A stretch of 64,000 nt of DNA from an uncultured Anaeroplasmataceae bacterium. GTDB lineage: Bacteria > Bacillota_I > Bacilli_A > Acholeplasmatales > Anaeroplasmataceae. The stretch's first letter is position 1. The number at the start of each line of letters is the position of its first letter. The position numbers and the translations under genes were made by a program. The stretch lies in contig CAJTTN010000003.1 of NCBI GenBank assembly GCA_910579215.1, positions 71,347-135,346 of the forward strand. The letters run 5' to 3'. Shown here in pieces: positions 8,476-17,705 of the stretch. Under the pieces are notes generated by a model that ran no database searches, was not told the origin of the DNA, and saw only the letters and a list, made by a program, of their open reading frames with translations.

Positions 8476-9156
8476 TTATATGTATTTTTTTTTGTTTCTG
8501 AAAAAAATAACTTTTTGTTTTATATTATGCTTAAATCTAAAATTCAATTTGGTTTTTCCATCTTGTATTAATGTATAAGACTTCTTTTTCCCGCTTTGTT
8601 TTAAAAAATCTAATTTCAAATTTGATATATTTTTTGTTTCTAGACTCATACACAATGATTTTATTTTATTCTTCATCATAAACTTTATTTGTATTTTGGT
8701 TAAAATAATTTCATAAATATAATATTCTTTAAGAATCCAACCTTTCATATCAAAAGTATACTTCTTCTGGTCTATGATAATTTCGTATACACCTTTAGCT
8801 ATTTCTTGTGCTTGCAAAACATCAGGCATAAATTTAGTAATCGGAATATCAAATTCTGAGATAGGATTATTAGGAACTCCTGCAGAACCAAAAGACTCTG
8901 TGGGTGGAGGCAAAATATGAGTTCGCAAATACCCAAAATGTGGGAAAAAGTTCGCATTTGTTCTTGTGGCAATAACTAGCAGTATAAAACCAATAATCAT
9001 CAAAATAAAAGATAACAATATTAATTTACCAGATAAATTTCCATCTGAAATACAAAAGCCAAAAATATTCATCAATGCTACTCCTAATACTGCCAAAATA
9101 ATTCCACTCGAAACACAAACGTTTGTGATTAATATTCTTTTTTGGTGCTTACTCAT
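8476..9156 (-). CDS. Putative membrane immunity protein of module 3
   Basis: 226 aa, not recognised. Two N-terminal membrane spans (ILITNVCVSSGIILAVLGVA and KLILLSFILMIIGFILLVIA), then a soluble Lys-rich domain with alternating strands (GVYEIIIDQKKYTFDMKGW and KKSYTLIQDGKTKLNFRF). ATG start with AAAGGAATAAAGTT ahead of it. It begins 19 bp after the stop of the 9176-9640 toxin tip. Same two-span plus soluble-domain plan as the 7038-7451 protein although the sequences look unrelated. Immunity role is inferred from position. Confidence 0.6.
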   Translation of the reverse strand: MSKHQKRILITNVCVSSGIILAVLGVALMNIFGFCISDGNLSGKLILLSFILMIIGFILLVIATRTNANFFPHFGYLRTHILPPPTESFGSAGVPNNPISEFDIPITKFMPDVLQAQEIAKGVYEIIIDQKKYTFDMKGWILKEYYIYEIILTKIQIKFMMKNKIKSLCMSLETKNISNLKLDFLKQSGKKKSYTLIQDGKTKLNFRFKHNIKQKVIFFRNKKKYI

Positions 9157-9175
9157 AACTTTATTCCTTTCTTAT

Positions 9176-9640
9176 TTAGTAAAATAATCCTAATATTGTT
9201 GTGCTAATTGTACCGATTATACCTGATGCACTACTCATTTTTTCTACGCTTTTCATAAGTTGAATTGCTCCAGCTTTTGTGGGAAACTTCTTCATATTTT
9301 TCAAAAATTGACTCATTTGCTTTCTAACTCCTTTGGATGCATTAGATAAGGATTTGTCAAAATAGGATTTTGTAATTTTATTACTTGCAGCAGTAAATGC
9401 CCCTGCTAAAGCACTGGACAATAAGCTAGTCCAAATTGCATATCCAACATTTTCAGCGCTTGTAAAAGTATATGCACTTTCAATCATATTTCCTGCAAAG
9501 GAACCTAAAAAAATTAATCCTGCATTTCCAAACGCTCCAAATGCTCCTGCAATCGCACCAATAATGATTGCACTTATAGCAAAACAACCACTTGGATCAA
9601 CATTATTCACTAGAGTAATGTAAAATAAAAGCCCCTGCAA
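9176..9640 (-). CDS. Orphan RHS C-terminal toxin module 3 (core nearly lost)
   Basis: 154 aa. Only the last RHS-core residues survive (LVNNVDPSG), so the homology arm needed for recombination is gone. The tip starts with Gly/Ala-rich hydrophobic helices (AISAIIIGAIAGAFGAFGNA and FLGSFAGNMIESA) followed by a basic amphipathic part (KGVRKQMSQFLKNMKKF) and ends IIGTISTTILGLFY. No ribosome site at the start, so the true N-terminus is doubtful; likely a fossil or silent tip. The intact downstream immunity-like gene (8476-9156) may be why it has been kept. Confidence 0.55.
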   Translation of the reverse strand: MQGLLFYITLVNNVDPSGCFAISAIIIGAIAGAFGAFGNAGLIFLGSFAGNMIESAYTFTSAENVGYAIWTSLLSSALAGAFTAASNKITKSYFDKSLSNASKGVRKQMSQFLKNMKKFPTKAGAIQLMKSVEKMSSASGIIGTISTTILGLFY

Positions 9641-9694
9641 ACTATTAAAATTTTATCTATATTTTTTAACTTTAAATGTGTTATAATTTATGTT

Positions 9695-10096
9695 TTAGGA
9701 TTTATATAGCAATTCTCTAATAGTAAAGATTTTTACATTTGGTTTTCCTTTTAATTTTTCCTTTTGATGAACATATTTGTCCCTACTTAACATAGCTATT
9801 TTATTTTTTCCAAACAAACTATCGTACTCAATATAAATAATATCCTCTTGAAAATAGTCATGTAATGTTTCCCAAATATCGACATCTTCTATCTTACTAC
9901 AAGATATTACATTATTTATACAAATTTCAAAATAACATTTAATCGTAATAGTAAGTATAAACTAAGTATGAAATACAATTTCAATTTTCTGATCATATAA
10001 ATTAATATTGTCTTTAAAAAGTTCTATTGCAATCAACTTTTCGAACAAGTTTTTCAATGTTTCAAATCTCAAAGATTCAAGATTTTTCTAAATCAT
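9695..10096 (-). pseudogene. Broken immunity-like gene of module 2
   Basis: A good ribosome site (TTAGGAGG, six bases before ATG at 10094-10096) opens a 134-codon frame interrupted by two TAG codons (codons 3 and 45) but otherwise continuous: KNLESLRFETLKNLFEKLIA, then EDVDIWETLHDYFQEDIIY, ending IFTIRELLYKS. Length and place after the decayed tip at 10098-10464 fit an immunity gene that has lost function. Stop-codon readthrough is unlikely because genuine genes here end in TAG (tuf). Confidence 0.6.
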
Positions 10097-10097
10097 A

Positions 10098-10464
10098 CTT
10101 AACCTCCTAATTCCATGTGCTCCATGGTTCGCATAGCCCAATGCCTATACCAAGCATTAAAGGAGGAAACATCTAGTGATGTGTTTTTATCTTGATGCCG
10201 AATTTATTCGTGGTGGAAGTGCAAACCATTTTACATATCTAAATCCATGCCAAAAAATCTGCTCATATTTAATCCATCTAAATATGTTATGATTGAAATT
10301 CCTATTGTTCGTGGCATTTAATATCCCCCCACCCATCCAATTTCCTGCTTTCTAACCATATCCATTGTTAAACAAACCTGTAACACGAAATGTAGTCGCA
10401 CTCAAAATCATTGTGCCTCTTGCATAAATGGAACCTACAAACAATACATCAACCAACCACCTTG
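10098..10464 (-). pseudogene. Decayed toxin-tip DNA (module 2)
   Basis: No frame is open over this stretch, but short coding-like pieces in neighbouring frames remain (for example MSRFFGMDLDM and PPLMLGIGIGLCEPWSTWN), ending next to the broken gene 9695-10096. It sits exactly where a tip should be, between the intact immunity gene 10465-10782 and the broken one. RHS-core repeat DNA is absent. Assignment is by position and by the look of frameshifted coding DNA. Confidence 0.4.
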
Positions 10465-10782
10465 TTACCATGGTTCTCCTGGAACATAAAATTTAATTTT
10501 CTTAAAAATATTTTCTGGTATTTTTGTAAGATTATCATATTTTATAAAGAAACAATACATCTTTTTATTATTTATTTTCTCATTCAAATAAATATATAAT
10601 CCACCTGTTGTTCTCCAATCTCCAAAGCCCAAAGATAAATAATTTTTTATAGAAAACTTTGCATAAAGAAGTTTATCCACTTTAACTAATGGAATAATAA
10701 TATTTTGTTTTCTTTTTTTAATTATTATTTGATTGGTAGAAAATATCGCTCTTTTAAATTCTATTTCCACATGATTCACCAT
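10465..10782 (-). CDS. Putative immunity protein of the full-length RHS gene
   Basis: 105 aa, not recognised. A small soluble protein with alternating strands (QNIIIPLVKVDKLLYAKFSI, GGLYIYLNEKINNKKMYCFF) that would fit a compact beta-sandwich or PH-like fold. ATG starts 9 bp after the RHS stop, with AGAGAGAAG just upstream, so the two are co-transcribed. Position makes it the cognate immunity candidate for the expressed tip. Confidence 0.6.
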   Translation of the reverse strand: MVNHVEIEFKRAIFSTNQIIIKKRKQNIIIPLVKVDKLLYAKFSIKNYLSLGFGDWRTTGGLYIYLNEKINNKKMYCFFIKYDNLTKIPENIFKKIKFYVPGEPW

Positions 10783-10791
10783 TCTTCTCTC

Positions 10792-13700
10792 TTAAAACAT
10801 TGATCCAATTAAATTACTAGTTAAATTCTCAAGTACAAAATATAATACTTTAGCAGTTGTATTTACAATGGCATATGCCCCTTTTGCTAAAATATATGCT
10901 GAATATGCACTATTATAATTTCCTGCAACTTGTCCTATATTTCTGGCAATATTAGCCCCGCTAAACGGCATATTTGATAAATTTTTAATATTATTTAGCG
11001 GTTTAAATACATTATCTAATCGAGTTTGCGCTTTACTTAATCCTGATACACTATTGGCAATTTTACCAGCAGATAATCCATATTGAATTCCAGCAAAAAA
11101 TCCACCAGCAATGCCTCCTGCTATACAACCAGTTATTGCACCTTTACCAACTTCACTCCAACTGAAATTTTCAAATCCATTTGCAATAATTTGAGTACCA
11201 GCACTCATAAGGGCTCCACTGGCAGCTCCAACAACTGCTCCAACTAATGCGCCACTACCAACAGTCGCCCAAAATCCTCCACCCATTGCAATGGCTAGGG
11301 CTCCACCGGCACCAGCAGTACAAATAGTTAGTGCAATTGCTCCAACTACTAGAGCACCACCAATTAACCATTGTGCCCATTCAGGCATATGTCCGGATCC
11401 GTCCGAATAATTCACAGGATCATTATAACAATAAGTATAAAGATTCATTCCATTGATGTTATTTGAATCTAAATACTCAATAGAGTCAGGACTAATGTAT
11501 CTACCTAACACAGGATTATAATACCTGTTCTTACAATAATACATTTCTGTATCTGTATCATAGTAATATCCCTTATACCGAAATGGATTTATATTTCCAA
11601 TAAACGTTTCTGAATTATTTACTCTTCCATCAGGATTACATGCACTATGATTTCCCCATGCATCACATTTATATTTTACCACAAGATTACTACTAGAGTC
11701 TATAACTCCTAATATATTTTGCAAACAATCTCTTACATAAAAGTATTTATTTTGATTATCTTTAATAAATCCATATAATACCCCATTCTCATCATATAAG
11801 AAATCTAATCTATAGTTTGAGTTTATTTCTGTGATTAGTTGATTACCATCATAATAGTATTTGGTTTTTTTTCCATTTACTGTTTTTGTTAATCTTAATC
11901 CTTCTTCATCATAAGTATACTCTGTGGAATCACATTGCATTAATCTTCTTCCTTCAAATACTAAATCTTTATCTTTCCAGTTTAACATATTCCCATCTGT
12001 ATAATATTCGATATCATATCCCTCAGCAAATATGAGCCTGTCCTTTATAACAGAGTCATACTCTAAAGCATACCTACCATTCCATATCATATTTCCATTA
12101 CCATCATAGGTATAGGATGTATTATCCTCCTTAATCAAGAAGCCTCTATTATCATATGTATAGGTATGAGAACCAAATACAGGGTCATTAATTTCTGTTA
12201 CTCTTCCTAAAGCATCTGTCTTATAGCTTCTTGTTGTCAATATAGAGGCTCCAGTTTGAAGAGTTTCCTTAGATACTAAAGGAGATAAATATGGAGATTC
12301 TTCTAGAGTTTGACCTAAATCCAATATGTATAAAGATGCTCCAAATGTATTCTTAAATGCTCTATCCTCTGCAAAACAAAAGCCTTCATTGATTCTATTA
12401 TAAATCTTCTTTTGTTCTAATGTATATTCTTCATAAAGATTATCCGCAATTTCCCAACTTATATTTGTAAATCTAATATCTGGTTCTAAGCGTATATAAT
12501 ACAAGTCCTCCCCATCCATTGCATATACATGATTTTTTTCAAATATAAAGGTTTCTTGATTTTTTATTTCCCTTAATTGCTCCTCATGTCCAACATAATA
12601 GCTTAACGCTTGATTTTCATCGATTTGTCTTTTTTTATATTCAATACAATTCGATAATATCTTTGTTCCTGCCTTATGAAGTTCTGTTTTTTGTAACATG
12701 CCTAGCTCATCATATAATTGAACTTTAGTAATGGACTTTAATTCCTCTCTAAGCTTATCTAATACTTCCTTATTACAATAACTTGCTTGAGTAGATAGCA
12801 TTTCTATTTGACCATTTAATGGGCAGAAATTTTCATTTAGTCCTAAATTACTTGTATTTCCATTGTTATCCGTTTTACGTCCTATGCTAAAAATTAATTC
12901 TTTATACGTTCCTGTGGTTACCACATGTTCAAAAACTTCTCCATCAAAATAAACTCTAACCTTATGGCTGCTTGTGTCAAAGGAAAGGGCAATAGAATGC
13001 CAGGTATTGTTTGGAAAAATAAAGCTTGTTTCAATCGTAGTATCCTGCCATTGAATACATAGTTTTTGATTTTTATTTCGATATAGACCTAAGATGCTTC
13101 CATCCAGATCCTTACCCTCTAAGAAATACTGTTTTTCAGATGTAACATCTGTGTATGCTCTCATAAAAATTGTTCCAGTAGAAGATTGCTTAAAGTTATA
13201 CTTTAACACTGCTCCATCTGCTACATAGGCATATCGTTTTATTATGGAATTATAGTTAAAGGTTCTATCCTTATCAAATGCTGTTACACTTCTTAAATTA
13301 AAGGCTATTGGTTCTATTCCGTGAATTGATTTTACATGATTTTGTAAAGGAAAAATTTCAAAAGATGATAAGATTTCTTGATCAGTCGTATATATCTGTG
13401 CTTGTGAAAAATCTACTGATACTGTATCATCATCCTTTAATTGATTATCAATAATATAATCCTTAGTTACACGATAAAAGGTATTCATTTCATCATAGGT
13501 TATATAGGTGTTATTTCCAAGTATTAAACAAGCAATGTCAGCAGAAAGATATTCCCTTCCACTTCCATAATAATAGTGACCGATATTATAAATTGGATTT
13601 GTTTCTAAATCTAAAACAATACTAGGATTTTCTTTTTTATAGGTATCTGTGCTTCCATTAATTGTTAATGCAAATTCACATACATCCTTATATCCTACCC

Positions 13701-16551
13701 CATCATTTCTGCTCATCCAATTTAAGCCAAAGAAATTCCATTGGTTTTCTGATATTAAATTTTTGCTTACAATCAAATTCGAATATTTATTACCTTTAGA
13801 ATCCATAACCTCTACTGTTACTTTTCTATTCATTACATAAGCATAGACATAAGCATCTCCACTATTTCCTCTAGCGTAAAATAAAGTTTGTCTATTATTT
13901 ACATTTTTAGGTTTAAACCAAAAGGCTATACAACCACTATATTTTATAGTTCCTACACTTCTTTGGGGAAGAACATAGCTCAACTCTTTATACCCTAAAA
14001 TAGAAATATAAGGAATAATACCATCCTTATGAACTGTAAATTCACTTATAGTTCCATTATGATGAACAGGAGAAACTGCTAGCTTGTTATTTTTTATTTT
14101 ATCATCCTCTAAAAACAATCCGCCAAACCATTTTTCTTGCCCTTGAAAATAATCCATTAATGACTCTGGATTAGATCCCTTTGAACGGTTTATTGAATCA
14201 AAGGATTCCACGAGTTCTTGATTTTCAACAATTCGCTTTCTAGTATTTATGCTTCCTAAATTATCTAGATTATGCTCTACCTCATGCTCAGAATTAAATG
14301 TCTTGATGACAAAATCATCTGCATCATAGATAAATGCTTTTAGAATTCTTCCATCCTTATCTAAAATCTTCTCTACTTGTTTTTTAGAGTTGTAAATATA
14401 TTGATATCTTAGGTGTTTATTTTTACCATCATTATAATAAATCTTTTGAAGCAATTCTTCATCATATTCAAATTCAAAGGATTTCTTGCTAGTTCCATAA
14501 ATTTGTCTGACAACCCTTCCTAATGTGTCATATTCAAAGGAATATAACAAAGTGTTATTCATTTTGATATCCTGAATATCATTATAAATCGTATAATTGA
14601 ATTCATACTTACATCCATTACTTAAGGTTATTGTATGGATTCTTTTTTGAGAATCATAGGTGTAGGAAGCCTGGCTTGCATTATTTAATTTCATTTCCTT
14701 TAATAATTCATTATCATAATACTCGTATTCTAATATTGAATTTAAAGCATCTGTTACCTTTTTAATTTTTCCATAGTTATCATAAGTATATTTGGTTTTT
14801 TGTTGTAAAGTATTTTGTTCCTCTACTATAAATCTACCATCTACAGAATAAGTTTTTTGAAGCTCAAGCTGCTTTGTTTTTGCTTCATTTGAAAGGTGTT
14901 CCTTTTTTAATTGATGATTTATTAAGTCATACTCCTTCTCTAAAACAACTCCATAGGCAGTTTTAGTTTTCTTCAATTGGCGATAGGCATTATACTCCAT
15001 TTGATATAAAGTAGAATTTTCTGTCAAAAAAGAAGAAACAAGATTGTTAGAATTATAGTTAGCTATAGTGCTCCCTGTTCCTATACTATAACCAATTGAG
15101 TTTCCTGATGCATCATACTCATAAAAGGCTCCAAAGTTCTTTTTATAAATTTGAATATTTCCAACTGCTATAGCAGCATTCCCTTTAAATTCAAACCTCA
15201 ATTGAAGATAGGAGTAGCTATAAAGGCAGCTTAATCCAAGCACCATAAGATCAAAATAATCATCCTTAATTTCTTTATCAAATATTTTGCTTACCGTTTT
15301 ACCAGCGCTAAGAGATACCCTAACATAGGAATCCTTAGTATAAGAGGTAAGCTGTTTTACCCAAACTATAGCTGTAAAGACATCTGTTGCTAAAACATTT
15401 GTAGGGATTTCATAAGTTAAGCTTCCTGTTCCTCTAAATTCTTTAATTGTACTTCCAAAATAGGGTTGAAATACAGGATCCGTACAAGAAATATCTTTGA
15501 TACTAATCCCTGTTTTTTCAATCATATTTGCAGCACCAAACAAATTGTGACTTTCTCCTTTTACTGATACAAGTCTACTTTGAAATAAAAGAGCCTTTGT
15601 TTTTTGATCAAACCTCGTCTGAATTGCATTTCCTTCATTATCCATTTCATAAAGTGGCATATTCTTCTTATCAAAAAATATATAGCTTTCTTTATTCCTA
15701 TAATTAATTACCTTGGTTTTTCCTTCCTCATATTCAATAATAGTCTTCTTTTCTCTTAGGTCACCCTCCTTATAGCTCTCTACCAAAGAGGATACAAGAC
15801 CATTAGAAAGATAACAAGCAATTTCCTGATTTGAAATCATATCCTTTACTTGAATCTGATTACTACTAATTTTCATTTCTGTTTTATGTAGAATAATGTT
15901 TTCCTTGCCATATGTTATCGTTTCTAAATTACCACTAGCATCATACCCAAGGCTTACTAGATAAAGAATTGCTCCTTCATAGATATATTCTATCTTATTT
16001 ATTTTCCCATTCTGAAGATAAAATTTTATCATATCGCCCTTATCATTTTTTATAGTTTTTATACTATTTAAAAAATCAATAGTAATCTCCTCTGTGCTAG
16101 TTACTAGCTTACTATAATATTCCGTATTTAATCTTTCCCATTTTTGAACATTATCTTGCTTATCTCTTAGCTCATAATGATATACTAGACCATATTCATC
16201 ATCAATAATCTTCCTTAATGAACTATGAAGCTCTTGATTCTTATAATCATCATTCTCATAAAAATAATCTATGCTTCCATCTGCATTATGTAAGGCATAT
16301 CCACCGTTTATCTCTGTGACCTTTGCAAAGAAATTTAATCGCATCCCACTACCAAAGTAGCCGAGTTCATTTCTATTTTGATAATTATAAAGTAGACTTA
16401 ATTCTATTCCGCTATTACCAACTGTCTTTAATAAAGGGAATGCTATAATCAAATTTGCATTTTCCTTGTTTAAATTAATACTTAGCTCTGCTGAATCTCC
16501 CACACTTTGGCAAAGCTGTTTTGTATATAACTTTAATCCTTGATTTATCAT
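10792..16551 (-). CDS. Full-length RHS/YD-repeat polymorphic toxin
   Basis: 1919 aa. N-terminus ELSINLNKENANLIIAFPLL is the usual RHS encapsulation start; no signal peptide, PAAR or VgrG domain is seen, so the export route is unclear. YD repeats fill roughly residues 500-790 and 1390-1650 (such as YTYDNYGKIKKVTDALN). Three jelly-roll/LamG-like inserts interrupt them: about 370-470 (GTGSLTYEIPTNVLATDVF), 860-1010 (IAFWFKPKNVNNRQTLFYA) and 1120-1235 (WHSIALSFDTSSHKVRVYF). The core ends GRYISPDSIEYL...NDPVNYSDGSG near 1670-1718. The 200-residue tip is Gly/Ala-rich and hydrophobic (WLIGGALVVGAIALTICTA), ending LENLTSNLIGSMF. TAGGAGAAAAAA ribosome site; 17 bp after the nucleotidyltransferase gene. 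The tip's activity is not recognisable. Confidence 0.9.
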   Translation of the reverse strand: MINQGLKLYTKQLCQSVGDSAELSINLNKENANLIIAFPLLKTVGNSGIELSLLYNYQNRNELGYFGSGMRLNFFAKVTEINGGYALHNADGSIDYFYENDDYKNQELHSSLRKIIDDEYGLVYHYELRDKQDNVQKWERLNTEYYSKLVTSTEEITIDFLNSIKTIKNDKGDMIKFYLQNGKINKIEYIYEGAILYLVSLGYDASGNLETITYGKENIILHKTEMKISSNQIQVKDMISNQEIACYLSNGLVSSLVESYKEGDLREKKTIIEYEEGKTKVINYRNKESYIFFDKKNMPLYEMDNEGNAIQTRFDQKTKALLFQSRLVSVKGESHNLFGAANMIEKTGISIKDISCTDPVFQPYFGSTIKEFRGTGSLTYEIPTNVLATDVFTAIVWVKQLTSYTKDSYVRVSLSAGKTVSKIFDKEIKDDYFDLMVLGLSCLYSYSYLQLRFEFKGNAAIAVGNIQIYKKNFGAFYEYDASGNSIGYSIGTGSTIANYNSNNLVSSFLTENSTLYQMEYNAYRQLKKTKTAYGVVLEKEYDLINHQLKKEHLSNEAKTKQLELQKTYSVDGRFIVEEQNTLQQKTKYTYDNYGKIKKVTDALNSILEYEYYDNELLKEMKLNNASQASYTYDSQKRIHTITLSNGCKYEFNYTIYNDIQDIKMNNTLLYSFEYDTLGRVVRQIYGTSKKSFEFEYDEELLQKIYYNDGKNKHLRYQYIYNSKKQVEKILDKDGRILKAFIYDADDFVIKTFNSEHEVEHNLDNLGSINTRKRIVENQELVESFDSINRSKGSNPESLMDYFQGQEKWFGGLFLEDDKIKNNKLAVSPVHHNGTISEFTVHKDGIIPYISILGYKELSYVLPQRSVGTIKYSGCIAFWFKPKNVNNRQTLFYARGNSGDAYVYAYVMNRKVTVEVMDSKGNKYSNLIVSKNLISENQWNFFGLNWMSRNDGVGYKDVCEFALTINGSTDTYKKENPSIVLDLETNPIYNIGHYYYGSGREYLSADIACLILGNNTYITYDEMNTFYRVTKDYIIDNQLKDDDTVSVDFSQAQIYTTDQEILSSFEIFPLQNHVKSIHGIEPIAFNLRSVTAFDKDRTFNYNSIIKRYAYVADGAVLKYNFKQSSTGTIFMRAYTDVTSEKQYFLEGKDLDGSILGLYRNKNQKLCIQWQDTTIETSFIFPNNTWHSIALSFDTSSHKVRVYFDGEVFEHVVTTGTYKELIFSIGRKTDNNGNTSNLGLNENFCPLNGQIEMLSTQASYCNKEVLDKLREELKSITKVQLYDELGMLQKTELHKAGTKILSNCIEYKKRQIDENQALSYYVGHEEQLREIKNQETFIFEKNHVYAMDGEDLYYIRLEPDIRFTNISWEIADNLYEEYTLEQKKIYNRINEGFCFAEDRAFKNTFGASLYILDLGQTLEESPYLSPLVSKETLQTGASILTTRSYKTDALGRVTEINDPVFGSHTYTYDNRGFLIKEDNTSYTYDGNGNMIWNGRYALEYDSVIKDRLIFAEGYDIEYYTDGNMLNWKDKDLVFEGRRLMQCDSTEYTYDEEGLRLTKTVNGKKTKYYYDGNQLITEINSNYRLDFLYDENGVLYGFIKDNQNKYFYVRDCLQNILGVIDSSSNLVVKYKCDAWGNHSACNPDGRVNNSETFIGNINPFRYKGYYYDTDTEMYYCKNRYYNPVLGRYISPDSIEYLDSNNINGMNLYTYCYNDPVNYSDGSGHMPEWAQWLIGGALVVGAIALTICTAGAGGALAIAMGGGFWATVGSGALVGAVVGAASGALMSAGTQIIANGFENFSWSEVGKGAITGCIAGGIAGGFFAGIQYGLSAGKIANSVSGLSKAQTRLDNVFKPLNNIKNLSNMPFSGANIARNIGQVAGNYNSAYSAYILAKGAYAIVNTTAKVLYFVLENLTSNLIGSMF
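11408..11722 (-). repeat. RHS-core junction repeat, expressed copy
   Basis: Codes LQNILGVIDSSSN through NDPVNY just before the toxin tip. Matches 8001-8314 over its whole length, and 6810-6957 and 5602-5743 over parts. Confidence 0.9.
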
Positions 16552-16568
16552 TTTTTTCTCCTAATCTA

Positions 16569-17471
16569 TTAAAATATTTGTTTATAACTTGTCATCTCCT
16601 TGATGACTCTGTCATTCGTTATAAGACTTATCTCTGTTAAGTCTACAAATCTATGAAAAATTTTTTCATAGTGCTCTTTAAATTTATCCTTAGTTCGAGT
16701 TTTATCTAATTTTAGTACCTCTTCCTTAAAAACAACCAACAAGTCGATATCAGAATCTATTCTCTCTTGTCCCTTGCTAAAGGAACCATATACACATATA
16801 TGCTTGATTCCATAGTTTTCTTGTAAAATGATTCTATCTGCCTTTATCCTTTGATAAATTTCATTAAATTGTAGAGGTTGTAATTTTTTGTAATAGGATT
16901 TTTTTTGAAATTTAGAGAATCGAATTAAATTTAAAATAAAATTATAAAATTCTATTTTATCCTCTCTTTCTTTTAAATATGATTTGAAATTTGCTTTAAG
17001 AATTCTAATACATGGAATTCCTCCTTTGATTAGAGCATAATTTAAAAGCATCAAAGAAATCATAGTTTTTTCGCTTTCTTCAAATTCAAATAATTCTTGA
17101 TAAGCAATATTGTGTAATTCGATTGCTTGTTCTAAAGGAGCTAAATCTAGTAACCAAAAATATTTTGAGCTTATTCTAGCTGTTATCATATTACTAACCT
17201 CTTTCCCCTTTAAAATATAAAAAAATTTATTTAATAACTCTTCTGAACATGGATTCTGATAGTTACTAATCAAATATAAAAATGCATCATAACAATTTTT
17301 TATCCAAGCCTCTGTAGATGTCTTGACTTCTACTTCTGCATAAACGATTCCTTTAAAAATTTCATGACGAAAATCATATCCTAAGCATTGCAAAATTCTT
17401 TCTACAAAGCTAGCAATTCTCTTTCTCACTAATGGTTCAAAATTCATTGTTCTTACTTCTATCTCATTCAA
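16569..17471 (-). CDS. Pseudo-Fic / minimal nucleotidyltransferase fusion protein
   Basis: 300 aa. C-terminal third: GSFSKGQERIDSDIDLLVVF (about residues 226-245), the GSxxxG...DxD signature of MNT-type nucleotidyltransferases, with a further acidic residue downstream. Residues about 45-185 follow the Fic-domain plan (SEELLNKFFYILKGK, then LEQAIELHNIAYQELFEF and LMLLNYALIKGGIPCIRI), but where Fic enzymes carry HPFxxGNGRxxR this protein has FEFEESEKTMIS, so AMP transfer by that domain is not expected. TTG start with AGGAG eight bases upstream; an ATG eight codons in is an alternative. Directly upstream of, and probably co-transcribed with, the RHS gene. Could be an antitoxin-like regulator, a tip-modifying enzyme or an unrelated defence gene; role unknown. 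Confidence 0.75.
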   Translation of the reverse strand: MNEIEVRTMNFEPLVRKRIASFVERILQCLGYDFRHEIFKGIVYAEVEVKTSTEAWIKNCYDAFLYLISNYQNPCSEELLNKFFYILKGKEVSNMITARISSKYFWLLDLAPLEQAIELHNIAYQELFEFEESEKTMISLMLLNYALIKGGIPCIRILKANFKSYLKEREDKIEFYNFILNLIRFSKFQKKSYYKKLQPLQFNEIYQRIKADRIILQENYGIKHICVYGSFSKGQERIDSDIDLLVVFKEEVLKLDKTRTKDKFKEHYEKIFHRFVDLTEISLITNDRVIKEMTSYKQIF

Positions 17472-17635
17472 TATTATTTCTCCTCTCTTTTTAAGATCTT
17501 AAATTTTCATATATTAGCGTCCTAATATAGTTTTAGTGTAGCATATTTTTTAAGAAAGAAAAATAGCGACATTTGATATTGACAAGCTTCACTTTTCATG
17601 GTAATAAATCACAATTATACCAAGCTTTTACTAAT

Positions 17636-17668
17636 AAAAAAAAGCAATTTTTTAATTGAAATTGCTTT
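17636..17668 (-). terminator. Terminator after the fucose-isomerase-like gene
   Basis: Arms AAAGCAATTT / AAATTGCTTT around an 8-nt loop, then an 8-base T-run on the minus strand. Confidence 0.85.
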
Positions 17669-17705
17669 CTTATATTTGTCTTATAAAAATTTTTCAAAGA
17701 TAAAA

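Noticed and set aside
9695..10096. TAG recoded as an amino acid
   Set aside because: tuf ends in TAG and its product has the normal C-terminus, so TAG is a stop here.
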